Positions 22,450 to 33,426 of a stretch of DNA of 64,000 nucleotides are shown here, piece after piece. Origin of the DNA: Rotaria socialis (lineage: Eukaryota > Rotifera > Eurotatoria > Philodinida > Philodinidae); contig CAJNYU010000909.1 in the NCBI GenBank assembly GCA_905331475.1, positions 1 to 64,000 on the forward strand. Direction: 5' to 3'. Position 1 is the stretch's first letter. The number at the start of each line of letters is the position of its first letter. The notes below the pieces were generated by a model. That model saw only the letters and a program-made list of their open reading frames with translations, was not told the DNA's origin and ran no database searches. The position numbers were made by a program, and so were the translations under genes.

Positions 22450-25400
22450 TTATTTTTTTGACATTGATGCTGCCATTTTAGAAATAACAATACCATAAAT
22501 AACTAATGATATAGCTCCTACAACAGCTGTAGACAACAATGTATCAGCAACCACGGGCTATTTACATCGTTGAATAATACCACTCGGGTTGACTATCTGA
22601 ACCGATGGATAAGTAGATGTTACTATATGAATAAAACGGAAAAGGACAAATCAGTAACTATATGTGCTTACATGTTGAGATGGTGCTAGTTGTTGTTGTT
22701 CTTATTGTTGAACTTGTACCAATACCTAAATATATTGAACTAATAATTGCATATTGTTCGCAGTAAAAAAAAGCTTACCCGTATAAAGTGTACTCGAGCT
22801 CGGAACAGTTATTCCAGTTGTAGTGATATTTGCGTTAGCTGCTGTTGTTGATGCACCCAATGTTGATACAGTAGGAATAGATACTATTGTTGTGCTTGCT
22901 GTTGTCTGTCCAGTTAAATTACCATAAGCAACTGAATTGAAAATATTGTATGTCCAAAAGTTTGAATCAGTGATTGGTTCTGATTGTGGACCACACTCAT
23001 TCAGTACCCGTTACGACACCACTGTATGAATCGTTAAATAATTTACCGTGCATGTTGGGAAATAAACTTACTTGCCAAATAAAATGTAATAACTTTCACC
23101 CTAGGAAAAAGTAAATTGAAAAATTTAATTGGAAGAAAATAAACCTTGTGGAAACAACGACTTGCAAGTGTCCATGTAAATTGTGTGCAGAAGATCAAAG
23201 TAAAGTTTGAATAGATAACATTGGCTGCATTAGTGCTTGCATCAAGTGCATACACTTGTGAGGCAGTCGATAGTTGAAAAAAAATCGAATAAATACTACA
23301 ACTGGTGAATGAAATACAGCTTTAGTACATTCAACACGTCATGATGATTGATTAGTGAGAACTGTACCCACTGGAGACTATTAAAGTGAAGAATAGAAAT
23401 GAAGCAATCGTTCAAATTTAGATCTATACTGTAGTGCCATTAACATAACTTGTATAGATAAGTTCAGGTGCAGCAACACCAACAAGATCAGTAACGCATT
23501 GTGTATCACCTTGTTGACCCAAACTATCGATAGGTGTATAACAAACAAGATTGGAGCTTTGCCAAAAGAAAAAAATCATAACGAAAATGATTTGAAATTC
23601 AAGATATCAACGAATAGTGTGCTAGCTAAGTAAACTTTGACTGAATTAGATTCTATTCTTGGGGATATCATTTATCCTTTGGAAATATTATATGCGAAAT
23701 AGGATCTTCTATTCAAGATAATATTATTTATTTCGGCTAAGAAAAAAATACTCACTCCAAACATATGCTGGTGGTATCCATGTCATTGTTATTGAATAGA
23801 CTAATGCATTGGTGGTTAATTGAGTGATTACGTCACGAGTCATACCTATGCATTGTTAATTGAGAAGATGAACTATTTATCAGCAAGATTCAAATACCAG
23901 GAGGTGAAGCTGTGAGCACATCTAAAAGTGTTACACCTGTACAACCAACACAAGCACCAACTGGATGATTTCCTGTGTATGCTGGTCCTATTTTCATTAT
24001 TAAAATCTCAATTGTACTTGCAGTGAGGTTTTGTTAAAAGCTTACCAACGATGCAAGTACTACTCGATGTGTAGACTTGAACCAGAAATTGTAAAAATGT
24101 GGCCGACCTGCAAACATACACAATCTACTAGTTTCAACAAGATAACAGTAGTACATACAAGAAGTTTTTTTTCCAAGTAAATTCATAGTCTTCCATCATC
24201 AAACTAACAGCCCAAAAGCCAACGGCTGATGCTGTGTATGACACTAAATATAGGAAAATGAATAGATGTAGGTTTTTTCCCTCTATCTTGATATACTCGT
24301 GCAATTATCTGTGATAAGCGTTGCTCTAGGAAAAGTATTACAAATTCCAACACATTTATCAGCGACTACACCATTTGGTACTGTGGCGGTCGCACTAGCC
24401 CATCGACATTTAACTGTATCACCACCTGTATCAGCAGTAGATATTAGCCATGTATATAAAAAAAAAACCTTGTCGAAGCAATCTGACAGGAACAATAGCA
24501 GAAGTTGGTGCAGTATTGTAGTACCCATCAAGTCGCATACAGGTACTGAAGTGTAGAAAGACATTGCTAAGATATTTTTATACTCAATGTGATTTTTGAT
24601 AGTATAATATTATTTAAACTTGTACGAAGTATCATTATTTTTTAATAGCTATGTTTTTTTTCCTTCCATTAATTTTATTACTAAATCTACTGATTTAGAT
24701 GACTGAATAGCTGCATTGAACTGAGAGTTTAATGATAAAAAAAACTAGGATGTCTTTTTTTACGAATGTCAAAGAAGAATTACATTAGATTAATGAAGAT
24801 TATTCCAAATATGAAGCAGTCACATTCTAAATGGCTATTGATTTATGAGATGGCTTTTACCTCTCGTCTATTTAATATAATTCCATAAAATTTCCTCGTC
24901 AATATTTTGTAGTTGTATTAGACAAAATACTCGATTAACATATAGAAAAAAAAGAACTTCAGTTGCATCTGTTTTGCCAGTTTTTTTATTATTCAAAACG
25001 AAACTAGTCATGAATTCTTCTAGTCATCTACAGAATTTTTGCGTCAGATTGACAGTTGTCGTATGTAGAAAATCAGAAGTACATATATCTTCAGTGTTAT
25101 AAATTTAGTTAACTGAACAACCCCATATTTGATACACACGGGAGCTTTGTTTTTCATAACTATCTTCATTAACAAGCAAATCTTACTTTAATTTTTTATA
25201 GATCACGCTTGAATATAAAATGAAGATATACGTAAATCCTCAAGCGTGATAATATAGATTTATTTCTATCATAAAGCGATTAATAGAGTAGATTAAGTCT
25301 CATTAGTAACATTTTACGGCAACGAAGAAAATTTATTGATTAAATTTTAATACTTTATCTGTGTAGTAACAGCCCAATTGCCACCTCCTGTTTGAAGTGC

Positions 25401-25691
25401 TACTCAAGCACCGCCTGTGAACGATAGAGCGACCATAATGTTTGGAGAAAAGTTTATTATTGTTGATGATTGACCAGCACTCGTGTCTTGTGAAACACTA
25501 AAATCAGTACATGGTACAGCTGCATTTACAGGACAACCCAATGAACCACGCTGACTGTCAATACAACACACACACTACCAACTCCTATCAAGCCACCACT
25601 GTTAATAGTTGTTTGATCACAAAAATAAGAACTACGACGCCAAGCGTGACGTTGAGTAAATGATGTTGGAACTGGATTTTGATTAGGGGGT
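22450..25691 (-). pseudogene. Large membrane-anchored secreted-type protein gene, decayed by several stops and frameshifts
   Basis: At least ten minus-strand exon-like segments with mostly valid splice sites can be followed from 25691 to the stop at 22450. Conserved pieces in order: SFTQRHAWRRSSYFCDQTT; PCTDFSVSQDTSAGQSS; VALQTGGGNWAVTT; APTSAIVPVRLLRQG; ISTADTGGDTVKCRWAS; GICNTFPRATLITDNCT; ASAVGFWAVSLMMEDYEF; LQFLVQVYTSSSTCIVGP; then a Thr-rich stalk and a C-terminal membrane segment (VGAISLVIYGIVISKMAA). The pattern resembles a rotifer family of unknown function. Lesions: TGA at 25404-25406 (GGA-W-VAL), TGA at 23339-23341, TAG at 22558-22560 (CK-Q-PVV), an extra GT near 25562-25578, a ten-base homopolymer at 24458-24467 that is one base too long, and TGA plus a frame change at 22997-22999. 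Confidence 0.75.
25202..25250. repeat. Short perfect inverted repeat
   Basis: ATCACGCTTGA is repeated in reverse complement (TCAAGCGTGAT) after about 26 bp. It sits in what would be a long intron of the decayed gene. It may form a hairpin; no function can be assigned. Confidence 0.5.
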
Positions 25692-27372
25692 CTGCGGATA
25701 GACGTATAATAGTAAAACCATAGAGAATATGATGAGAATGAGTTAACAGGCTCCGAGATAGTTCGCTTGATTCGAATTAGATTTTCATAAGTTAGTCGAA
25801 AAAGATCATCATCAGTTGAAAATTATCGTCGAAGTTAAAAAGTTAGATATTCAAGAGAATAAAAGAAATGCCATTTTAACTGACTTCTACGAGTTTCGGT
25901 TGTCTTTTTTTATGTAGATTTCTATTCCTATTAAATAGAAGTGAAACATACACTGAATTTCATGACGGACTTTATCAACGTTTTATTAAAAATTTCATAG
26001 TGATATTCTGACTTTAGAAGAATCGTGCCATCAAAACGTGACCCGAGTATAATTTTCCCAATCTAAAAAGTTTAACTTACAGGTTTCCATGTAAAGAACC
26101 CGCCTCGATAGTGAGACGCTCCAATAGCTATCGCTGCTACACATATATACAACACGTAATATAGTCATTGCATGTTTATCCTGTGCAAAAACAAATAATC
26201 GAATGGATACTTTTTGTTTTGTTTTATAGACCGCCGAAATCAGGCATGAAAACAAACGGAGGCATTCAGTCTCCATTTTCTACCATTAAACTTCGAGAAT
26301 GACAGTATGTGCATTATTATTCTCAAAACAAAAACCAAATTGTCGTTTCATCGACATCAAACGGTACAACTGCTATGATGGTCAATGGAATTAAATCCAA
26401 TCAAAAGAGAGTATGATGTTTGATGATCAGCTTTGTGTAAACTGTGACTTGTTTGTGTTTAAGAAATTTTACAAAACATAAGTGAAACAAACACAGAAAA
26501 AGAAATTCGGTCCTGTTGAATGAAATCGACGAAAATATTAAATATTTTGGATGCTAAATTTTCTTATAATAAAAGTTAGAATGCCTCATTTGATTTGTTT
26601 ATTATTGGTTTTTCATTCTGAAATTATCTTTCCCTAATTGAGAACATCACGTTCGGTGCAACAGTCAAAAAAAATTTCATTTTCCATTAAAATTATTTTT
26701 TGTGTAAGAGAAAAATTGTTGAGCACTTGTTCAATTGAATTCATTTGATGTGCACAGTTATGTTGAGGGTAACAATATTAAGCATTTCTTCATTTTTTTA
26801 GCAGGAAAATGAAACGCTAGAGCCAGCTAAAACAAAGTAAATTCTTATTCAACAACGGTTACTGTAGCCCGGTACAGATTTTGAGTCAAATAAGTTATCG
26901 AATGTTGCTTTTTTGCGAAGAAGCTGCAGTTTTCAATTCGATTCTATTTGAATTTATTCGTATTTGAGATGAAAACCTTGAAACATGATATTCAGTGACA
27001 AATTCATCGTCAATGAAGCGATCGTTTTTTCATTTCGAACACCAAATTTTGTCTTTTTTCGTACTAATACTTTCATATTCTATTCTTCTCAATATAATAC
27101 ATGATTAATCTTGTTTTTCATAGGTATTCTATCGACTACATTTTCAATACGCTATTAAATATTTTTAGAAGGTCAAAAATACTGATGATCATTTTCATGT
27201 TGATCAAACGAAGAATGTAGGAAGTCAATTTATTATCGTTGATTATTTTACTAGTTTCTCTCTTTAGATGCATAAGCACGACGTTTATTCTTATGTTTCT
27301 ATTATTTAATCTTTTCTATGCTACGGTTGATCGATTACATACGAAAATACACATGCATTCGTACAGTAAACA
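25692..27372. other. Intergenic region; possible missing 5' exons of the pseudogene
   Basis: The 5' exons (signal peptide) of the minus-strand pseudogene should lie here if preserved, but none was recognised. The minus-strand frame 26031-26276 has no domain or signal peptide. The remainder is AT-rich. Confidence 0.4.
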
Positions 27373-28647
27373 ATGTCTGCATCAGCTAAAACTACTATCC
27401 CATATGAGGCAGTTATAGTTGATGTTAATTCTTTAGAAATTGCTGGCCGTCTTATTTGTTCGATTAAACAAAGATGGACAACAAATAAATTAGTTTTCAA
27501 AAATTTAAATAACGACGATCATCTTGTTCGTTATGTTGTATTTTTAAAAGACAATGAAGATGAAGAGTCTAGTGTGATTCTTAGAATTTATCCAACAAGT
27601 TCAGATGTATACACTGATCATCAAGAGCAACTTCGTTTACTCACTCATTTAGCTCAACATCAGCAAGCGCCACATATTTTATTAACATTTACTAATGGAT
27701 ATTTTTCTAGTTATATTCAAGGGAAGATACTTGATATAAGAGAACAACGAACACAGTGAGTTTTTCACCTAAAAATATTTTATCGATTGTTGCTATTATT
27801 TATTTTTAGTGAATTAATTGCTCAAAAAATGGCTAAATTACATTCAATTCCAATAAGATTTCATGGCCCACAACTACCCGATAAATTAATGCATTTTATT
27901 GATTTATTTACTAGTAAAAATTTAGCCTTACACGATCGTCTTCTCAAAACGAAGAAAGAAAATGAAAATTCCAATAGTCAAAATAGTAAAAGTGTTTTCA
28001 AATCATTAAAAACAGCTATTGGTTTCAATAAACCTCCGGTATTTCCATTGACATTGGTTGAACTTGAATTAAGATTAAGAGATACTTCGTGGACTGAAAT
28101 TTCCGATGATATTGATCGTATGAAATTGATTTTTGACAATAATTGGTCCTCGCTCAAGATTCCTACTGTATTATGTATTAATAATATGAAAATAAATAAT
28201 TTTGTATGCGATATAAAAGATCAATCTGTATCAATTATTGACTTTGATCACTGTTCACATAATTATTATCTTATTGATATTGTTTCATATTTTCTCGCAA
28301 TAGCAAAAGATAATTATGATACGAAATATCCGGCACGTCCCTTACAAAAATCATTTCTCATTCAATATCTTAAATATTCAAAATTGAATTTGTCAACAAT
28401 AATCTATAATCAATATCAGCCGAACGATTCTGAGCTAGAATATTTATGCTATTTATGCGATTCACTGATCGCACCCATTCATCTTTATTGGGCTCTATGG
28501 GCATTTTTACAAGCATTACTTACAGAGCCTACATCGACATTTGACTATGTTAATTATGGTAAAATTCGACTTGCTCAATACTACAAGCATCGAAAGGATT
28601 TTTTTCGCTCTGAAAATCATACTGAAAAAGATATGCCAAAATTTTAA
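27373..28647 (+). CDS. Ethanolamine/choline-kinase-like protein lacking catalytic residues (probable pseudokinase)
   Basis: Two exons, 27373-27755 and 27810-28647 (54-nt intron, phase 2), give 406 residues. The order of motifs follows ethanolamine kinase: VILRIYPTSSDVYTDHQEQL (nucleotide-binding beta strands), APHILLTFTNGYFSSYIQGK, ELIAQKMAKLHSIP and a C-terminal YWALWAFLQA helix. The Brenner phosphotransferase motif, normally a CHNDL…N loop, reads LCINNMKINN: the His and the catalytic Asp are replaced. The second acidic motif is kept as IIDFDHCSHNYYLIDI. The glycine of the usual RIYG is also lost. Both introns and frame are intact, with no stops, so the gene appears maintained. True kinase activity on ethanolamine or choline is doubtful; a regulatory or divergent role is inference. 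Confidence 0.8.
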
Positions 28648-29136
28648 TTTTGATTTTCAAAATAAAAATAATACTAAGAAGTCAAACACATAATTACTAA
28701 TCTTGAGTTTCTGGACTATTGTGAGACAATTTCAATGTTCGAACATGGAAATAATCTACTAGGGAATGATCTGAATTTACATTATAATTATTTTTCTTCT
28801 ATAACAATACTGCGTTGATTTTTCGTTCAACAAAAACGATTCTAAGCCACGGTCAATAAAGCCTTGACATTAATGATGACAAGCTTGATTTACAGCAACT
28901 CTACGGATATATTAAACCGTTCTGTCCTACCGATAAAGATTGAGTTTATCTATGTTTGTTTTGCCTAAAGAACTTGAATCCAAATTGCTATTAAAAAGTC
29001 ATGTTTAATCAACAACGATAAGTAATCGATAAATAAACAACATGCTACAAAAGCTAGAATTCTGCTCGATTATCACTGAATTTACGTAATAGTAACAAGT
29101 GAAAAGCATTCATGTCAACAGTTATTGATGAACATA
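28648..29136. other. Intergenic region between convergent genes
   Basis: AT-rich spacer between the plus-strand kinase-like gene and the 3' end of the minus-strand gene at 29137. AAATAAAAATAATA at about 28660 could be a polyadenylation signal. No frame of note. Confidence 0.45.
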
Positions 29137-30087
29137 TCAATTGTATGATTGATTCATTTGCTGTTGAGGTAATAGCTGATTATTATCGGCCGCATTTTGC
29201 TGGTGATCATGTTCTGCGCGAAAAATAGAAATTGTAAAATGAAAAATACCGATCGTTTTTTTCTTCTATTTACCGTCTTCGCGATCTTCTGCGTCATATC
29301 CATGATTCTCATGCTCTCCATCTTCATGACGCTCTTGATTACATTTATTTTCTTGCCCATCTTGACCAGCAACAATATGGCCGACTCGTCGATGGCCTCG
29401 ACCTTTACATAGAAGTAAATTATATACAAAGAAACTAAATTTAAGACTTGCCATGTCTGTGGTTGCGTCCTCGGCCACCTATGATACAAAATGGCTACTA
29501 AAGATTTAAAAATGAAAAAAGAAAGTGAGTATACCTCTACTAGCATTCAAACCCGTGCGTGCATGTTGTGCACAGAGCGCAGCTTCCCGATGCAACTCAA
29601 TTGCAACTGTTTGAGCTTTCATAGCAGCTACAAATAATAAAGTTCTAATTATATAGGTTTTTAACATATTAACAGGCATATACCAGCTTCTATTTGCGCA
29701 GCATATTGATATGCAGCTTTAGCTTGTTCGTGTAGAATTGCTGCTTCATGACTAGCTGCAGCAGCGGCAAGTCGCTCTTGATGACCAGCATATCTTGGAT
29801 TGTTTGGGTTGAGTTGATTGGCATGATTATTTAAATCAGCCTTGGTCCGAGCAACTAAATATAAAATCAATTAATATTACATTATACAAAAAATCCTCAG
29901 TGGCTCTGGCGAACAACAGAAAAATTTTCTTGAGATTTTAAGCATTGAAAACTTCTGTATTGTATTTCCTATCAAGAAAAAACAATCTACCTTTTGGATC
30001 AAGATTACTACGTGGATTTTTACCAATAACACCTGCTCGAATAGTAACAACTTGATCGGCATTTGCACTGTCTTCACTTGAAGACAT
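29137..30087 (-). CDS. Ala-rich, Arg/Gly-rich protein of unknown function
   Basis: Six minus-strand exons: 29991-30087, 29684-29854, 29535-29627, 29452-29478, 29274-29402 and 29137-29213; the total of 594 nt gives 197 residues with phases that all close. The N-terminus (MSSSEDSANADQVVTIRAG) has no signal peptide. The middle is a charged, Ala-rich predicted helix (RLAAAAASHEAAILHEQAKA). Then comes a basic stretch, GGRGRNHRHGRGHRRVGH, resembling RNA-binding RG boxes, and a polar tail rich in Glu, His, Gln and Asn. Intron 4 (29403-29451) starts GCAAGT rather than GT. The helix has a hydrophilic, LEA-like flavour, but there are no 11-mer repeats, so I do not call it LEA. Nuclear or RNA-associated function is a guess from the RG box. 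Confidence 0.7.
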
Positions 30088-33000
30088 CTAGTCGAAATAC
30101 GTATAGTAGCAGTTATAGGTTCTGAAATAGAAAGAATTCATGTTATTTTACGTTTTATTTTAGTTATGTCAGTAAGTACGCAATAATAGTAAGATAATTT
30201 CGTAGTTTCTTCTCTATCGAATATCTATTCTATCCAACTGTAGAAAGGAAAGAGAAAAAAAATGTTTTCGTGTTTTATTATATCAGGGTAATTGAGTCGA
30301 GCAAAGAATTTAGCATGCGAAAGTACACGTGACTTTAGATCTATGATTATTAATTTCTGAATTAAGCAGTAAAAGTTGAAGAAAGATCCAAGCACTTATG
30401 TTTTCGAATAGAATTAAGTCAAGATGGTAGTAAACTTTTGATTGTGATGATATGACAGATTGAAGGTGATTATTATCTACTTTTTAATGAATCCGAATAG
30501 ATAGATAATTTAATAAAAAAAGACAATGTTGCTGCCTTGAGCACACATGAAGACTTAAAATTCTCCATTGTTCGAATATTTCATCGAAATTTTTATCTCA
30601 TGTTTAAAAAAAAAGAATTTTGATTCATTGCGTAGAATTCAGTACGATTCATTTATATTTATACTTTTAATTGAACATGCGTCCTTCCGTAAACTCTCCG
30701 TATAATAGTATGCTGAAAATAATTTATTTTCTCTATTCTAAAAATAGAATGGTGGTTGAGATTATAGTAAATTTGATGGTTGATACAGTTCTTTATATAA
30801 ATTCGTAGTAAACTATCAGAAACTTGTTGAACCTACATGTATTTCATTCCTTTTTATCGTATGTCTGCTAAGATGTAAAACGGCGCGTGAAAAATGCCAA
30901 GGCAAAGTGATTTTTAAAGAAATATGTTTTTAGGTTGCTAGATACATCGCGCTCAAAGCGTATTGTTTTAACAGTTCAAAAAGAATTTAATCTAAATAGT
31001 AAACAAGAGAAGCACTGAATTCTTCATAAGAGTATCAACTTTACTTGCAGACATTGTTCTCAATATAAAAATAAAAGTCATCCGTGATGACAATTTTCAT
31101 AGAATAAAGCACGAAAGGAAGTTTCTCAACGTCAATTATACAATATTATTGATATAGATAACGCGTGAGAATTATCAAGATCAATTAAAACGACAATATC
31201 AATATCATATTCTCTACTATTATAATGTTGACTAACACCAAAAACTAAGTTCGAACTAGGGCTTATTAAATTCATTAACAACAGAAATCAGATCTTCGGA
31301 AAATCTTTTGATCAAGTTTAAAATTCATACACAAATATTTCTTGAGTCCATTTACTTCTTATTCAAACGAAAGTTCATCGAATTTTTTATTTCATTCACT
31401 ATAGACATAAAGTAGAGCACTTCTGTGAAGGTCAAGTTTAACTCTTCCAGGGATTCTGTTGTTATTATAGCAGGTATTACATGTCTGCACATTAACAAGT
31501 AATTATGTATCCTGCTGAAGTTTAAAATCACATCTGCCAATAGCTTTATCAGAGCAGGAAAATCATATCATGATTGCAGATAAGAACAACTAAAATGTAC
31601 GTGAAATACAGTTATTTTTCGGTAGAGTAATGATTAATTTTAATTAGTAGTCTTTTTACTCGCTAGATTATGTGCCAATCCATTTCAAACGTTACTTTAT
31701 ATATTAAAAAAAAACCTTGTATTCTAAAAATATTGGGTATTACACTCATATATTCAATGATTTTTTTCTGTCTAGTTGATTAAATATGTTTTTTTTCTTC
31801 TTCATAGTTCACATTTAGAGAAAGATTCTTCAAGAGTCATGATTACATTTGCAATGCATCGAACTTCATTGCTGATCAAGCTTAGTCTAACACTTTTTTC
31901 GTTTCTTTTTTATCAGAACTATTAAATATTAGCGGTAGACATAATCGATCGGCAGTTTCCATCTTTCTAATTAAAACTATTGAATTAACCCTAGTAGCTA
32001 AGTAATGCAGTTGAATGCATTTCGACTTTTGTTACATTTGTAGTATCAGTTCTATCTGATAGACATGCTTTGTTCGGTTATAAACTGGCCATTACTTCTA
32101 TAATAGTAAGTAATTGTATTGTATTGTATTGCATTGGTCGTTTTTTTAATAGGAACGAGCAATAAAGGGTTATGTGTGAATTTGAAATAAGTGCAACAAA
32201 CCGAATAAATAAGACTCAAAAATATGATGAGGAACTTTACAATAGACATGCAGGATGCCGATTTAAATTAGTGTTTCACCGAATCATTCGGCCACTTGCT
32301 CATATGAAATAAACGTTTGTTCGAATGGGTTTAGTTCTTCTCAGTTCATTGGTCAGTTGTTCGATTCTGGGTATCAGTAGTGCATTCTATTCTGTGGTTA
32401 ACATGATATATGTTGATCTACTGGAAACGGATGCAAAATAAAACACCAAGAAAAGTTTGTCACTAAGTCCACTAATGTACATTGGTGAACTGCAAGAACA
32501 ATCTTTCCTACAATCAGAAAAAAATTTATTGTTGCTTTTTTCTTGATGACCAAATAAGATATTGTAAATAACAATATGCAATATTTTATTTTTATACTTA
32601 ATTAGATTCGGGCATTGGGATTAAATTTTTTTTTGTCTGTTATACACCATGTGAATGATCTATTTTTGGGTGTGGGTGTCAGTATTTGATGAAAAACAAA
32701 GTATTCGTAGATTTATCTATATATTTCTCTATGATTAAGTCATTCATCAATCAAATAGCTATGTAATTTGAGGGGATTGTTCTCGATGGGCTTGCCTTCT
32801 TACTCGAATTAAATACAATTATCCAAAGACATCGTTTCTTTTGAAAAAAAACCTTAACGAATAGCATTAAGTGTAAAGATTTTGTATTAGCACTGTTGAA
32901 CTACATTAGTTATCCTGTTGAATGCAACAAAAATAACATTTACTTATGACAACAGTAGATCGACGAAAGAAAAAGAATCGATAAACAAGTATATAGAGTA

Positions 33001-33426
33001 GACAAAAGATCCTATTACAGTAAAATTAAGTGTCTATTATTATGTAAGCTGTCGGGCAACGAATGACAGTAAGAGATAGAAAGAATGTCATTTATTTTAA
33101 TTACCGTTGTTTAGACCCGATCGTGCAATATTGACTTGTCTTTTTTGCTCGTTTGCTCATTAGACGGTCTTTCTCCGATTTGATAAGCCAACTGACTCGG
33201 CCGCTTGCTTCTTCTTTTCGTTTTGTTCTCTATTACATTGAAAAAAGCCGTGTGAATTAACACATGGTGTTGTCTTTTTTAAATCTATTTCATTTTCAAT
33301 TCCAAGTAAAATTTTCCTTGTTTTTCTAAAATTGATTTTTTTCTATTGTGCATCATTATAGTTCGATTCATGTAGTATATGTCACATAGTGACATCAACA
33401 AAAGAATATGTTGGTGATTATATTTT
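30088..33426. other. 3.3-kb AT-rich intergenic region
   Basis: Only frames of 62-70 codons with no motif (31352, 32052, 32387 minus). No inverted repeat with long arms was noticed. Pyrimidine-rich DNA at 33130-33235 directly upstream of the next gene may be its promoter or 5' leader. Confidence 0.4.

Noticed and set aside
24299..24556. Plus-strand 85-codon frame
   Set aside because: Antisense shadow of the decayed minus-strand gene.
31230..31260. AGTTCGAACTAGGGC as a tRNA B-box
   Set aside because: No acceptor or anticodon stem could be built around it.
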